64,000 bases of DNA from Sphingomonas hominis (GCF_013328205.1 NZ_JABULH010000001.1:883610-947609), one strand, 5' to 3'. Shown: positions 1-9,322, counted from the first letter of the stretch. Notes: generated from the letters alone by a model not told the origin. Numbers and translations are program-made.

Positions 1-701
1 CGAACCCAGGGCGCGATCTGGCCGAGTTCGCGCGCGAGATCGGTCATGTGCGGCACGACCTCGCGGCCCTTCCACATGCGCGGCTCGCGGCGGATGTCGA
101 TGCCGTAGGCCGAAGTGTCCTGGCTGATGACGAGCAGCTCGCGCGTGCCGGCCGCAACCAGCTTCTCCGCCTCGCGCAGGATTGCGTCGGGGCGGCGACT
201 GACGAGATCGCCGCGTAAGGACGGAATGATGCAGAAGGAGCAGCGGTGGTTGCAGCCTTCGGAGATCTTCAGATAGCTGTAGTGGCGCGGCGTGAGCTTG
301 AGGCCGGCATCCGGGATCAGGTCGACATAGGGGCCGATCGAGGCGGGCGCGGCGGCGTGGACCGCCTCCACCACCTGCTCATATTCGTGTGCGCCGGTGA
401 TCGCGAGCACTTGCGGGAAGCGGGTGCGGATCGCCTCGGCTTCCTTGCCCATGCAGCCGGTGACGATGACGCGACCGTTCTCCGCGATGGCCTCGCCGAT
501 CGCCTCCAGGCTCTCCTCCTTCGCGGAATCGAGGAAGCCGCAGGTGTTGACCAGCACGACGTCGGCGCCCGAGTAATCGGCGCTCATCTGATAACCGTCA
601 GCGCGGAGCTGGGTCAGGATGCGTTCGCTGTCGACCAGGTTCTTGGGACAGCCGAGCGACACCATGCCCACGCGGGGCGGGGAGGGAAGTTGCGTTGCCA
701 T
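1..701 (-). CDS. rimO: Ribosomal protein S12 methylthiotransferase RimO (N-terminal part, runs off left edge)
   Basis: RimO is a radical-SAM enzyme that adds a methylthio group to an aspartate of ribosomal protein S12. About 233 N-terminal residues are visible from ATG 701. The UPF0004 domain has the three expected cysteines, C18 in [15 protein letters not shown]54 in NTCGF and C83 in TGCMG. A radical-SAM CxxxCxxC follows near residue 150 in [10 protein letters not shown]. The SLGCPKN...DSE wording is typical of RimO and not of MiaB. The C-terminal TRAM region lies outside the window. The DOMON-like gene is divergent, with about 50 bp between the two starts. Confidence 0.95.
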   Translation of the reverse strand, partial: MATQLPSPPRVGMVSLGCPKNLVDSERILTQLRADGYQMSADYSGADVVLVNTCGFLDSAKEESLEAIGEAIAENGRVIVTGCMGKEAEAIRTRFPQVLAITGAHEYEQVVEAVHAAAPASIGPYVDLIPDAGLKLTPRHYSYLKISEGCNHRCSFCIIPSLRGDLVSRRPDAILREAEKLVAAGTRELLVISQDTSAYGIDIRREPRMWKGREVVPHMTDLARELGQIAPWV

Positions 702-751
702 GAGAGTGCGCGGACATAGCGATTCGTGCGCGCTTTTCCTAGAGTGCGGTG

Positions 752-1282
752 ATGAGCCGATATTCATTGACGCCTCACCCCGATCATCCGCCGCTCGGTG
801 TGCGCGGGGTGACGGTCGACCTGCGCATGATTGACGGCGGCGCTATGCTGCTGAACTACGTGGTCGATGGAGCAGAAACAGCGGTGTGGCCCGAGCGGAC
901 CAGCGCGGTGCGTAGCGACGGATTGTGGCGGACGACCTGTTTCGAGCTGTTCCTGATGTTCGACGACGAGGAGCATTACGTCGAGTTCAACTTCTCGCCG
1001 TCGAGTGCATGGGCGGCGTATGCGTTCGATGGCTACCGCGACGGCATGGCCGAGCTATCGCGCGACCTCGTGCCGCACGTCACGCGGATTAGACAAGGCG
1101 TTGAGGTCGACTGCGATCTGGGCGGATTGCCGCACGGCGAGCTGTTGATGTCGCTGACTGCGGTGATCGAGGAGGAGGGCGGACGGCGTTCGTTCTGGGC
1201 GTTGGCGCATCCGCCCGGCGCGCCCGACTTCCATCACCGCGATTGCTTTACCGCGCGGCTGCCGGCACCAGCGCAGCCATGA
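752..1282 (+). CDS. DOMON-like domain protein of unknown function
   Basis: About 176 residues from ATG 752; a GTG at 749 directly before it is an equally possible start. The protein has no signal peptide or membrane segment. It is beta-rich with conserved-looking stretches such as [10 protein letters not shown] and [13 protein letters not shown]. These match my memory of the DOMON-like family found next to cell-wall genes in sphingomonads, where no reaction has been assigned. The stop overlaps the namZ start (ATGA at 1279-1282), so the two are probably translated together. That hints at a link to muropeptide or carbohydrate handling, but this is inference only. Confidence 0.7.
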   Translation: MSRYSLTPHPDHPPLGVRGVTVDLRMIDGGAMLLNYVVDGAETAVWPERTSAVRSDGLWRTTCFELFLMFDDEEHYVEFNFSPSSAWAAYAFDGYRDGMAELSRDLVPHVTRIRQGVEVDCDLGGLPHGELLMSLTAVIEEEGGRRSFWALAHPPGAPDFHHRDCFTARLPAPAQP

Positions 1283-2475
1283 ATCTCGGGATCGACCGCC
1301 TGCTCGCCGATGCGAGCCTCCGCCGCGAACTTGAGGGCCGCCGCGTCGCGCTGCTCGCGCATCCGGCGTCGGTGACCGCCGACCTGACGCACACGCTCGA
1401 TGCGTTGATGGCGGCGGGCGTCAATGTGTCCGCGGTGTTCGGGCCGCAGCACGGCGTCCGCGGCGACCTGCAGGACAATATGATGGAGTCGCCCGACTTC
1501 ACTGACCCGACCTACGGCATGCCGGTGTTCAGCCTCTACGGCGAGGTGCGGCGGCCGACGCCCGAGTCGATGGACACGTTCGACGTCATGCTGGTCGACC
1601 TGCAGGACGTGGGGTGCCGCATCTACACGTTCGTGACGACGCTGCTCTACGTGCTGGAGGCGGCAGCGGCGCACGGCAAGTCGGTGTGGGTGCTCGACCG
1701 GCCCAATCCCGCGGGGCGGCCGATCGAAGGGCTGACGCTGCGTTCGGGGTGGGAGAGCTTCGTCGGGGCGGGGCCGATGCCGATGCGGCACGGCATGACG
1801 CTCGGTGAGCTCGGGCATTGGTTCATCGCGCACTACAGGTTGGACGTCGATTACCGGGTCGTCGCGATGGAGGGATGGGCGCTCGAGGCCGCGCCCGGAT
1901 ACGGCTGGCCCGAGACGCGGGTGTGGATCAACCCGAGCCCCAATGCGGCGAACGTCAACATGGCGCGTGCCTATGCCGGCACGGTGATGCTGGAAGGTAC
2001 CACGCTGTCGGAAGGGCGCGGCACGACGCGGCCGCTCGAGTTGTTCGGCGCACCAGACGTGGACGCGCGAGCGCTGATTGCGGAGATGCGGCGGCTCGCG
2101 CCCGAGTGGCTGAACGGGTGCGCGTTGCGCGATATCTGGTTTCAGCCGACGTTTCACAAGCATGCCGGCGAGCTGTGCGCGGGGGTGTTCATTCACGCCG
2201 AGGGTGCTGCCTACGACCATGCGGCGTTTCGGCCGTGGCGGTTGCAGGCGCTCGCGTTCAAGGCGTTGCGCGCGCTTCGGCCGGACTATCCGCTGTGGCG
2301 CGATTTTCCGTACGAATATGAGTTCGACAAGCTGGCGATCGACGTCATCAACGGCGGACCGGGCTTGCGCGAGTGGGTTGACGATGCAGCCGCACAGCCG
2401 GGCGATCTGGACGCGCTGACGATCCCCGACGAGCGTGCCTGGGAAGAAACGCGGGCGCCATTCCTGCTCTACTGA
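1279..2475 (+). CDS. namZ: Exo-beta-N-acetylmuramidase NamZ family (DUF1343) protein
   Basis: 398 residues from ATG 1279. Family markers are ALLAHPASV, FGPQHGVRG, VFSLYGEVRRP, DVMLVDLQDVGCRIYTF and DRPNPAGRPIEG. Studied NamZ proteins release N-acetylmuramic acid from the non-reducing ends of peptidoglycan fragments. The start at 1279 is preferred because it overlaps the upstream stop (ATGA). An in-frame upstream extension exists but lies inside the DOMON-like gene. No signal peptide is visible, whereas several characterised NamZ enzymes are exported, so this copy may act on imported muropeptides in the cytoplasm. It is convergent with the DUF4112 gene, with only 13 bp between the stops. Confidence 0.85.
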   Translation: MNLGIDRLLADASLRRELEGRRVALLAHPASVTADLTHTLDALMAAGVNVSAVFGPQHGVRGDLQDNMMESPDFTDPTYGMPVFSLYGEVRRPTPESMDTFDVMLVDLQDVGCRIYTFVTTLLYVLEAAAAHGKSVWVLDRPNPAGRPIEGLTLRSGWESFVGAGPMPMRHGMTLGELGHWFIAHYRLDVDYRVVAMEGWALEAAPGYGWPETRVWINPSPNAANVNMARAYAGTVMLEGTTLSEGRGTTRPLELFGAPDVDARALIAEMRRLAPEWLNGCALRDIWFQPTFHKHAGELCAGVFIHAEGAAYDHAAFRPWRLQALAFKALRALRPDYPLWRDFPYEYEFDKLAIDVINGGPGLREWVDDAAAQPGDLDALTIPDERAWEETRAPFLLY

Positions 2476-2488
2476 CGCTCGATCGTTC

Positions 2489-2911
2489 CTAATTGTTGAT
2501 CGTCACCGTGGCAGGGTGATGCTTGTCGAGGTGACGCAGGATGCGCTTCAAGTTCTTGGTGTTCGAGCGGTAGTAGATGTCGGCCGCGTCGCCGACGAAC
2601 GGTATGAGGCCGAGCAGCGCGTCGAAGCCGACGCGCCCGGTCATGCGCAGCAACGACGCCTTGCTCATGCCGAGGTTGCGCGCTTCCCACACCAGCCAGC
2701 CGCCGAGTGCTGCCGCCACCGCGTCGCCCGCAACGGGGATCATGCCCAGCACCACATCGAGGCCGACGCGTCGGTTGATGCCGGGGATGACGAACAATCC
2801 TTCCAGCAATTGCTCCATCGCGACCAGGCGGCGGCGCACAGAGGCCGGATCGCGACCGAGCGGCAGGTTGGCGGCGGCGAAGCCGGGCATGATCGTCGGG
2901 CGCGTGGTCAT
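2489..2911 (-). CDS. DUF4112 domain protein
   Basis: 140 residues. The central part contains two related GLDVVLGMIPVAGD / GFDALLGLIPFVGD hydrophobic segments (about residues 50-65 and 93-108), the hallmark of DUF4112. These could be short membrane-associated hairpins. No catalytic motif is visible and no function is established. It starts 5 bp after the stop of the substrate-binding lipoprotein gene on the same strand, so the two are probably co-transcribed. Confidence 0.8.
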   Translation of the reverse strand: MTTRPTIMPGFAAANLPLGRDPASVRRRLVAMEQLLEGLFVIPGINRRVGLDVVLGMIPVAGDAVAAALGGWLVWEARNLGMSKASLLRMTGRVGFDALLGLIPFVGDAADIYYRSNTKNLKRILRHLDKHHPATVTINN

Positions 2912-2916
2912 ATCAA

Positions 2917-4356
2917 TTATCTGGTATCACTGCGCAGATGGTTCAACGGATGCCATGCGCGCGCGTTCGGCTGCCATTGCACCAGTCTGAGCGCGACCAA
3001 TGACCAGCGGAACGGGCGCGCGAGCGGAATATAAGCGGTGTCGGCGGTGAGCGCGGCATCGGCGCGCGCGATCGTCGCGGCACGCGCGTCGAGCGTCGGG
3101 GCGAGCCGCGCATCCTCGATCGCGGCGCGCGCCTCGTCCGAACAGGCGACACACGCCTCCGACAGATACCAGCGCGCGCTGTCGTACGGCGCGACCTTGT
3201 CGATCAGGCGCAGATCGGCCGCGGGATCGTCGGCGGCGAGGCGCACCGGGCGGACGCCCATGGCGTAGAGATCGGCGGCGAGCCGCGTCCACAGCATCGT
3301 CCCGCCGAGGCTGTCGGGCAGCGCGACGCCGAGCGCCGGGACACCGTTGGCCGCGCGCCACGTGGCGACGCGTGCGCGGATCGCCCCCAGTCGCTGCTCG
3401 CGCGGCAGCGTCGCCCAGCCGGGGCGGGTGGGCGGAGAGAGCGAGTCGAGCTGGTCAGGCAGCAATGCCTCGCTGGCACTCCACTCCGGCGACACCGCCG
3501 CGACGAGCGCGGCGCGATCGAACGCGGCCGACAATGCGGCGCGGTTCGCCGGATCAGCGAGGAACCCGTCGCGACGCTGCACCGCGAGGCCGAACAGCCC
3601 GGCGGCGGGATCGAGGCGGATGTTGGCGGCGGCAGGCTCGGCGCGCTGCACCAGCGGCCAATCGTCGATCGTTCCGCCGGTGACGAGGTCGGCGGCCTTG
3701 TTGACGAAGCGCACGATCGCTCGCGCCGCTTGCTCGCCGATCAGCCGTACGTCGTCCTCGGGCGTCGGACCGGCGTTGTCCGGGTCGCGATCGGGATCCA
3801 CGACCGGGCGCAGCAGCAGCGAGTGACGGCCTTCACGCACCACGTGCAGCGGACCTGCGCCGCCCGCCGACGCGCTGCGCACCAGCGCGAGTTCGGGTTG
3901 TGCGAACAATTTGAGCAGGTCGGGACGCGGACGCGCCAGCTCGACCTCGATCACCTCGGGCGTCATCTCGACCACGTCGCTGATCGCGGTAAGGTATGGC
4001 GCCACGTCGCTACGGGTGAGCTGGCGCTTGAGCAAGGTGACGATCTCGCCGGCGCGGACCGGCTGGCCGCTCGCCCAGCGCGCGTTGCGCAGACGGAAGA
4101 TGTAGCTGGTGCCGTCGTCGGTCACGGTCCAGCGTTCGGCCAGTCCGCCCTCGATCTGCCCGGCCGCGTCGAAGCGGACCAGCCCCTCGGCGACCGCGTC
4201 GGTCAGCACGCGCTCGGGCAGCGACAGCGCGCGCCGCGCGGACACCGCCAGCTCGGGCTTGTCGCCGATGACGCTGACCACCACCGGTCCGACGTCGGCG
4301 CGGCGATCGCAAGAGGTGGAGAGCAGCAGCGCCGGTAGGACGACGCCGAAGGTCAT
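2917..4356 (-). CDS. Orphan ABC-transporter substrate-binding lipoprotein (family 5, oligopeptide type)
   Basis: 479 residues from ATG 4356. A short hydrophobic N-terminus ends in the lipobox LSTSC with C16 as the lipidation site, but it lacks the usual positive residues before the hydrophobic stretch. The rest is an SBP_bac_5 fold: LTDAVAEGLVRFDAAG, GLAERWTVTDDGTSYIFRLR and WASGQPVRAGEIV are typical early motifs. Such proteins normally deliver peptides or nickel chelates to a permease, but no permease or ATPase gene is present in the window. The first base of the start codon is the last base of the encoded tRNA-Leu CCA, so there is no separate leader. No other start near the lipobox is credible. 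Confidence 0.85.
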   Translation of the reverse strand: MTFGVVLPALLLSTSCDRRADVGPVVVSVIGDKPELAVSARRALSLPERVLTDAVAEGLVRFDAAGQIEGGLAERWTVTDDGTSYIFRLRNARWASGQPVRAGEIVTLLKRQLTRSDVAPYLTAISDVVEMTPEVIEVELARPRPDLLKLFAQPELALVRSASAGGAGPLHVVREGRHSLLLRPVVDPDRDPDNAGPTPEDDVRLIGEQAARAIVRFVNKAADLVTGGTIDDWPLVQRAEPAAANIRLDPAAGLFGLAVQRRDGFLADPANRAALSAAFDRAALVAAVSPEWSASEALLPDQLDSLSPPTRPGWATLPREQRLGAIRARVATWRAANGVPALGVALPDSLGGTMLWTRLAADLYAMGVRPVRLAADDPAADLRLIDKVAPYDSARWYLSEACVACSDEARAAIEDARLAPTLDARAATIARADAALTADTAYIPLARPFRWSLVALRLVQWQPNARAWHPLNHLRSDTR

Positions 4357-4439
4357 GGTGCGGACGGCGGGACTCGAACCCGCACGCCATGGGCAGAAGA
4401 TTTTAAGTCTCCAGCGTCTACCGATTCCGCCACGTCCGC
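4356..4439 (-). tRNA. tRNA-Leu (anticodon UAA)
   Basis: 84-nt class II tRNA including an encoded CCA (4356-4358). The acceptor stem GCGGACG/CGTCCGC, the anticodon arm GGAGA-CTTAAAA-TCTTC giving UAA, a variable arm and the T arm GCGGGTTCGAGTCCCGC are all present. The terminal A of CCA doubles as the A of the start codon of the downstream lipoprotein gene. Confidence 0.96.
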
Positions 4440-4453
4440 GCATGTGGTTCGCG

Positions 4454-4482
4454 CACAAGCGCGCTTCGTTGCCGCGCGTCAA
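4454..4482 (-). promoter_or_regulatory. Possible promoter of tRNA-Leu
   Basis: On the minus strand a good -35 (TTGACG, 4477-4482) is followed after 17 bp by a weak -10 (CTTGTG, 4454-4459). The tRNA 5' end lies 14 bp further on. Spacing is ideal but the -10 matches poorly. Confidence 0.4.
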
Positions 4483-4508
4483 GTTCCGATCGGGTTTTCC
4501 GTCGCGGA

Positions 4509-4787
4509 TCAGACGTTGAGGCGCTGCCGCATTTCCTTGCCGGGCTTGAAATAAGGCACGCGTTTCGCGGTTACGTCGACCGTCTCGCCGGTGCGCGGGT
4601 TGCGGCCGGTGCGCTCGTCGCGCTGGCGGGTGGAGAAGGCGCCGAAGCCGCGCAGCTCGACCCGGCCGTTGGCGGCCAGTCGATCGGTGATCTGATCAAA
4701 GAAGGTTGTCACGATCGCCTCGACGTCGCGCTGCGACAATTCCGGATTCTCTTCCGTGAGCCGGTTCACGAGTTCCGACCGAATCAT
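4509..4787 (-). CDS. ihfB: Integration host factor subunit beta
   Basis: 92 residues, the normal IHF-beta length. IHF is a heterodimeric DNA-bending nucleoid protein. Visible features are an N-terminal [18 protein letters not shown], the HU/IHF signature [22 protein letters not shown] with the DNA-intercalating R-N-P turn, and a basic C-terminus. ATG 4787 is chosen over in-frame ATGs at 4793 and 4799 because family members begin MIRSEL and a GGGGATGGGA purine run lies just upstream. It follows rpsA on the same strand, as in many proteobacteria, but a terminator lies between the two genes. Confidence 0.95.
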   Translation of the reverse strand: MIRSELVNRLTEENPELSQRDVEAIVTTFFDQITDRLAANGRVELRGFGAFSTRQRDERTGRNPRTGETVDVTAKRVPYFKPGKEMRQRLNV

Positions 4788-4913
4788 TCCCATCCCCATT
4801 TCGCAACGAACGCCGGCACTGGCCGATAGACCTAAGTTGATACAGGTAAATGCGTCCGGACGATAGGACCGAAACGTCATCATGCCTGCGAAATGATCAG
4901 GTCGCCGGACGTG

Positions 4914-4942
4914 AAAAAGGGGCCGGCGACGCCGACCCCTTT
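4914..4942 (-). terminator. Rho-independent terminator of rpsA
   Basis: On the minus strand a hairpin AAAGGGGTCGGC / GCCGGCCCCTTT with a 3-base loop and one mismatch is followed by a run of T (4914-4918). It lies 29 bp after the rpsA stop. Confidence 0.85.
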
Positions 4943-4970
4943 CCCGGGTGTCCCATGAAGGAACGTACGC

Positions 4971-6677
4971 TTACTTCTTGGTTTCGCGCGCCTTGAGCGC
5001 TTCGCCCAGGATGTCGCCGAGCGACGCGCCCGAGTCGGACGAACCGTACTGCGCCACCGCCTGCTTCTCCTCGGAGATCTGCATCGCCTTGATCGAGAAG
5101 GTCGGCTTCTTGGAACGGTCGAAACCGGTCACCATCGCGTCGAACTTCTGCCCGACCTGGAAACGCTCCGGACGCTGCTCGTCACGGTCGCGGCCGAGGT
5201 CGGTCCGCTTGATGAAGCCGGTCGCGCCGTCGTCACCCTGCTGCACTTCCAGACCCGCGTCGCGAACCTCGAGCACCGTGACGGTGACGACCTGGTTCTT
5301 GCCGATCCGGTCGCCCGCGCCCGCCGCGACGGGACCGCCACGCTCGAGCTGCTTCATGCCGAGCGAGATGCGCTCCTTCTCCGGATCAATGTCGAGCACG
5401 ACGGCCTGAACCGTCTCGCCCTTGCGATGCAGGTTGAGCGCGTCCTCGCCCGAAACGCCCCAGGCGATGTCGGACATGTGGACCATGCCGTCGACGTCGT
5501 TGTCGAGGCCGATGAACAGGCCGAACTCGGTCGCGTTCTTGACTTCGCCTTCAACCGTGGAGCCGATCGGGTGAGCGGCGGAGAACGCCTCCCACGGGTT
5601 GTTCTGCGCCTGCTTGAGACCCAGCGAGATGCGACGCTTCTCGGCGTCGACCTCGAGCACCATCACGTCGACCTCCTGCGAGGTGGAGACGATCTTGCCC
5701 GGGTGGACGTTCTTCTTGGTCCAGCTCATCTCGGAGACGTGGACCAGGCCCTCGATGCCCGCTTCGAGCTCAACGAACGCGCCGTACTCGGTGATGTTGG
5801 TCACGCGGCCCGACAGCTTCGCGCCGACCGGGTACTTCACGCTCGCACCATCCCACGGATCGCTCTCGAGCTGCTTCATGCCGAGCGAGATGCGCTGCGT
5901 GTCCTTGTTGATGCGGATGATCTGGACGCGCACGGTGTCGCCGATGTTGATCATCTCCGACGGGTGCTGGACACGCTTGTACGACAGGTCGGTGACGTGC
6001 AGCAGGCCGTCGATGCCGCCGAGATCAACGAACGCGCCGTAATCGGTGATGTTCTTGACGACGCCCTCGATGATCTGACCCTCGGCCAGGCTCTGGATCA
6101 GGCCCGAACGCTGCTCGGCGCGGGTTTCCTCGAGCACCGCGCGACGCGACACGACGATGTTGCCGCGCTTGCGGTCCATCTTGAGGATCTGGAACGGCTG
6201 CGGAATGTCCATCAGCGGGGTGACGTCGCGCACCGGGCGGATGTCGACCTGCGAACCCGGCAGGAAGGCGACGGCGCCCGACAGGTCGACCGTGAAGCCG
6301 CCCTTGACGCGGCCGAAGATCGTGCCCTCGACACGCGCGGTCTTGGCGAACTCGACCTCGAGCTTGTCCCAGGCGGCTTCGCGGCGCGCGCGGTCGCGGC
6401 TGAGCATCGCTTCGCCGTGCATGTTCTCGACGCGGTCGACGTATACTTCGACTTCGTCGCCGATCTTCAGCTCGGCCTTCTGGCCGGGCGCGGGCGCGAA
6501 TTCACGCAACGGCACGCGGCCTTCGCTCTTCAGGCCGACGTCGATGACGGCCAGGTCGTTCTCGATGCCGGTAACGGTGCCGAGCACCACGCGGCCCTCG
6601 AAGCTGTCGGCGCCGCCGAACATGTCATCGAGCATTGCCGCGAAATCGTCGCGTGAGGGAGCTGCCGTAGAGGCCAT
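4971..6677 (-). CDS. rpsA: 30S ribosomal protein S1
   Basis: 568 residues with six S1/OB repeats, visible as recurring G..V.G.V..I...GAFV.L....GL.H.S..S blocks (for example [20 protein letters not shown] and [21 protein letters not shown]). S1 unfolds and recruits mRNA to the small subunit. ATG 6677 ([16 protein letters not shown]) is chosen because the upstream in-frame extension has no family character. Length is close to the E. coli protein (557). It lies in the classical aroA-cmk-rpsA-ihfB order. The 258 bp between cmk and rpsA have no gene and probably hold its promoter, though no clear -35/-10 pair was found. Confidence 0.97.
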   Translation of the reverse strand: MASTAAPSRDDFAAMLDDMFGGADSFEGRVVLGTVTGIENDLAVIDVGLKSEGRVPLREFAPAPGQKAELKIGDEVEVYVDRVENMHGEAMLSRDRARREAAWDKLEVEFAKTARVEGTIFGRVKGGFTVDLSGAVAFLPGSQVDIRPVRDVTPLMDIPQPFQILKMDRKRGNIVVSRRAVLEETRAEQRSGLIQSLAEGQIIEGVVKNITDYGAFVDLGGIDGLLHVTDLSYKRVQHPSEMINIGDTVRVQIIRINKDTQRISLGMKQLESDPWDGASVKYPVGAKLSGRVTNITEYGAFVELEAGIEGLVHVSEMSWTKKNVHPGKIVSTSQEVDVMVLEVDAEKRRISLGLKQAQNNPWEAFSAAHPIGSTVEGEVKNATEFGLFIGLDNDVDGMVHMSDIAWGVSGEDALNLHRKGETVQAVVLDIDPEKERISLGMKQLERGGPVAAGAGDRIGKNQVVTVTVLEVRDAGLEVQQGDDGATGFIKRTDLGRDRDEQRPERFQVGQKFDAMVTGFDRSKKPTFSIKAMQISEEKQAVAQYGSSDSGASLGDILGEALKARETKK

Positions 6678-6935
6678 AAATCCGTAAGTCCTAAACGTTG
6701 TCGTTTCCGGCCAAGCGGTTGGTTCCGCTGGTCTAGGGTGTGACCCCAGGGCCAAAACACCACGCTGGCCCCATGCCAAACGCGGTATCCGCGCGGGTCG
6801 AGGAATGCGTGGAGGACCTAGACGCCAATGCGAAAAGGGCGCGAGGGGACCAGCCCGCCGCGCCGTGCCTCCGCGAACACCGGCTCGCTGGACAGGACCG
6901 ACATACCTGAACGGCGCCGTACAGGCAAGCAGCGC

Positions 6936-7562
6936 TTACGCCGGCGTGCGGCGCGCCTCCACCAGCGCAATCGCCTTCGCGACCGAGGCGTCGATCGACA
7001 GGAAGCTGGTGTCGAGCAGCGCGGCGTCGCTGGCGGGGATGAGGGGGGCGGCCGAGCGGCTGCTGTCGCGTTCGTCGCGCGCGCGGATGTCGGCGAGCAC
7101 CTGATCGAAGCTGGCCGCACTGCCGCGGTTCTTGAGCTCGTTGTGACGGCGCTGCGCGCGGATCGTCGGAGTCGCGCGGACGAACAGCTTGGCCTGTGCG
7201 TCGGGTGCGATCACGGTGCCGATGTCGCGCCCGTCGAGCACCGCGCCGCCTTCCTGGTGCGCGAAGCGTTTCTGCCGCTGGAGCAGCGCGGCGCGAACTA
7301 ACGGGTGCGCGGATACGATCGAGGCGAGTTGGCCGACATCGTCGTCGCGCAGGCCGGGGTCGGCGAGGGTGAGTTCGTCGAAGTCGCACGCGGCAACCGC
7401 ATCGGCCTCCTTTTCAGGATTGAGCTCCATCCGGCGCACGGTGGCGGCGACCGCGCGGTAGAGCAGACCGGTGTCGAGGTGAGGCAAATGGTAGTGGCGT
7501 GCGAGCGCCTTGGCGATCGTGCCCTTGCCCGAGGCGGCGGGGCCATCGACGGCGATGATCAT
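6936..7562 (-). CDS. cmk: Cytidylate kinase
   Basis: 208 residues. It phosphorylates CMP/dCMP with ATP. The P-loop GPAASGKGT lies at residues 7-15, followed by LDTGLLYRA (CMP binding), VLDGRDIGTV and the lid region RRHNELKNRG...ARDERDSSR. The start overlaps the aroA stop (ATGA, 7559-7562), so the two are translationally coupled. Confidence 0.96.
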   Translation of the reverse strand: MIIAVDGPAASGKGTIAKALARHYHLPHLDTGLLYRAVAATVRRMELNPEKEADAVAACDFDELTLADPGLRDDDVGQLASIVSAHPLVRAALLQRQKRFAHQEGGAVLDGRDIGTVIAPDAQAKLFVRATPTIRAQRRHNELKNRGSAASFDQVLADIRARDERDSSRSAAPLIPASDAALLDTSFLSIDASVAKAIALVEARRTPA

Positions 7563-8893
7563 GCGGAGGCTCCGGTCAGCTGGGCGAGTTGGTCGAAGAA
7601 CACAGGGTAGCTGGTGGCGACCGGCGACACGTCGTCGATCATGACGGGCGCGCGGGCATGCAGGCCGGCCACCGTCATGCTCATCGCGATGCGGTGATCG
7701 AGCTGGGTCGCGACGCAGCCGCCGCCCGGGATTGCCTCACCGCCGGTGCCGTCGATCGACAGGCCGTCCGCGTGCTCGGTGACCGAAACGCCGTTCGCCT
7801 CCAGCGCGGCGCGCATTGCGGCGATGCGGTCGCTTTCCTTGACGCGCAGCTCGTCCGCGCCGCGCGCGATCGTGCGGCCAGCGGCAAAGGCGGCGGCGAC
7901 GAACAGTACCGGATATTCGTCGATCATCGACGGCGCGAGGTCGTGCGGCACGGTGATCCCGTTCAAGGCCGCGTGACGGACGCGCAGGTCGGCGACCGGC
8001 TCACCGCCTACGGTGCGCGGATCAAGCTCGGTGATGTCCGCGCCCATCATGCGGAGCGCGGTGACCAGCCCGGCGCGGGTCGGATTAAGCCCGACATTCT
8101 CGATTACCACGTCGCTGTCCGGCACGATCGTGGCGGCGACCAGCCAGAAGGCGGCGGAAGAGGGGTCGCCGGGGACGACGATCTGTTGCGGGCGCAACTC
8201 CGCCTCGCCGGTAATCGAGATGACGCGGCCGCGCGACGTCTGCTCGACCAGCACCTCGGCGCCGAAGCCCGCGAGCATCCGCTCGCTGTGGTCGCGCGTC
8301 GGCACCGGCTCGATCACGCGGGTGATGCCGGGCGTGTTGAGCCCGGCGAGCAGGATCGCCGATTTCACCTGCGCCGAGGCGACGGGCAATTCGTACTCGA
8401 TCGGCACGGCGGGGCAGAGGCCGCGCAGCATCAGCGGCAGGCGCCCGCCCGGCGACGCGGTGACGTCTGCACCCATCCGAGACAAGGGCGTAATGACCCG
8501 CTCCATCGGGCGCGACGACAGCGACGCGTCGCCGGTGAAGTTCGCGATGATCGGGTGCGAGGCGATCAGCCCCATGAGCAGCCGCGTCGAGGTGCCCGAA
8601 TTGCCCATGTCGAGCGCGCTCGCGGGTTGCAGTAATCCGCCGACGCCGACGCCGTTGATTGTCCACGCGCCGTCACCGCCACGCTCGATCCGCGCGCCCA
8701 TCGCGCGCAGCGCGGCGGCGGTGGCGAGCACGTCCTCGCCCTCCAGCAATCCCTCGACGCGGCTCTCGCCGACCGCCAGCGCGGACAGCATCAGCGCGCG
8801 GTGGCTGATCGACTTATCGCCGGGCACGCGAATGCGCCCCGACAGGCGGGTGGCGATCGGTACGGTCAACGGGGAGGGTTCGGCATGCGACAT
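7559..8893 (-). CDS. aroA: 3-phosphoshikimate 1-carboxyvinyltransferase (EPSP synthase), class II type
   Basis: 444 residues from ATG 8893. It makes EPSP from shikimate-3-phosphate and PEP in aromatic amino-acid synthesis. Motifs are PGDKSISHR with K27, GNSGTSTRL, SAQVKSAILLAGLNTPG and ELRVKESDR. The overall wording resembles the class II enzymes typified by Agrobacterium CP4. At the position of CP4 Ala100, which gives that enzyme glyphosate insensitivity, this protein has glycine (G100 in GNSGT). An upstream in-frame extension exists but runs past the divergent neighbour's start and lacks family sequence. Confidence 0.96.
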   Translation of the reverse strand: MSHAEPSPLTVPIATRLSGRIRVPGDKSISHRALMLSALAVGESRVEGLLEGEDVLATAAALRAMGARIERGGDGAWTINGVGVGGLLQPASALDMGNSGTSTRLLMGLIASHPIIANFTGDASLSSRPMERVITPLSRMGADVTASPGGRLPLMLRGLCPAVPIEYELPVASAQVKSAILLAGLNTPGITRVIEPVPTRDHSERMLAGFGAEVLVEQTSRGRVISITGEAELRPQQIVVPGDPSSAAFWLVAATIVPDSDVVIENVGLNPTRAGLVTALRMMGADITELDPRTVGGEPVADLRVRHAALNGITVPHDLAPSMIDEYPVLFVAAAFAAGRTIARGADELRVKESDRIAAMRAALEANGVSVTEHADGLSIDGTGGEAIPGGGCVATQLDHRIAMSMTVAGLHARAPVMIDDVSPVATSYPVFFDQLAQLTGASA

Positions 8894-8989
8894 TCGCGCC
8901 GCTTGCCAGCCGGGTTGTGCTATGGCAAGGCGCGCCCCACTTCTCAGGGCTATCCTGCAGAACCACCCATCCGAAAGGCTTTTCACGGC

Positions 8990-9310
8990 ATGATCCAGCC
9001 GGAATGGGGCACGAAGCGTACGTGCCCGAAATGCGCGACGCGTTTCTACGACCTGACCAAGGACGATCCCATCACCTGCATTAATTGCGGGTACGCCTGG
9101 GCGCCCGAGCCGATCCTGAAGTCCAAGCAGCCGATGCCGTTCGAGGCGGTGAAGTCCGACAAGCAGGCGCCCGACAGCGATCTGGCCGGTGATGACGATG
9201 AGGATCTGGCACCCGCGGAGGACGAGGAGCCCTCGGCCGACGACGAGGTCGATCTGGGCGGCGACGACGACCTGGGCGTCGAGGCACCCAGCGACGACGA
9301 CGAACACTAA
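8990..9310 (+). CDS. TIGR02300-type zinc-ribbon protein with acidic tail (FYDLN family)
   Basis: 106 residues from ATG 8990. The N-terminal half is a compact double CxxC ribbon (CPKCATRFYDL...CINCGYAW), likely to bind zinc. The C-terminal half is almost entirely Asp, Glu, Ala and Pro. This matches the FYDLN acid family of alphaproteobacteria, which has no assigned role. It is divergent from aroA, with 96 bp between starts. It is followed by two hairpins and tRNA-Ala. Confidence 0.88.
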   Translation: MIQPEWGTKRTCPKCATRFYDLTKDDPITCINCGYAWAPEPILKSKQPMPFEAVKSDKQAPDSDLAGDDDEDLAPAEDEEPSADDEVDLGGDDDLGVEAPSDDDEH

Positions 9311-9322
9311 GTTTTTGCGTCC

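Noticed and set aside
1234-2220. Long minus-strand reading frame opposite namZ (328 codons)
   Set aside because: It is Arg/His/Gln-rich with no motif, lies wholly within a gene with clear family motifs, and is typical of antisense frames in GC-rich DNA.
5427-6656. 409-codon plus-strand frame opposite rpsA
   Set aside because: Antisense shadow of ribosomal protein S1; composition dominated by Asp/Val/His/Arg repeats that mirror the S1 codons.
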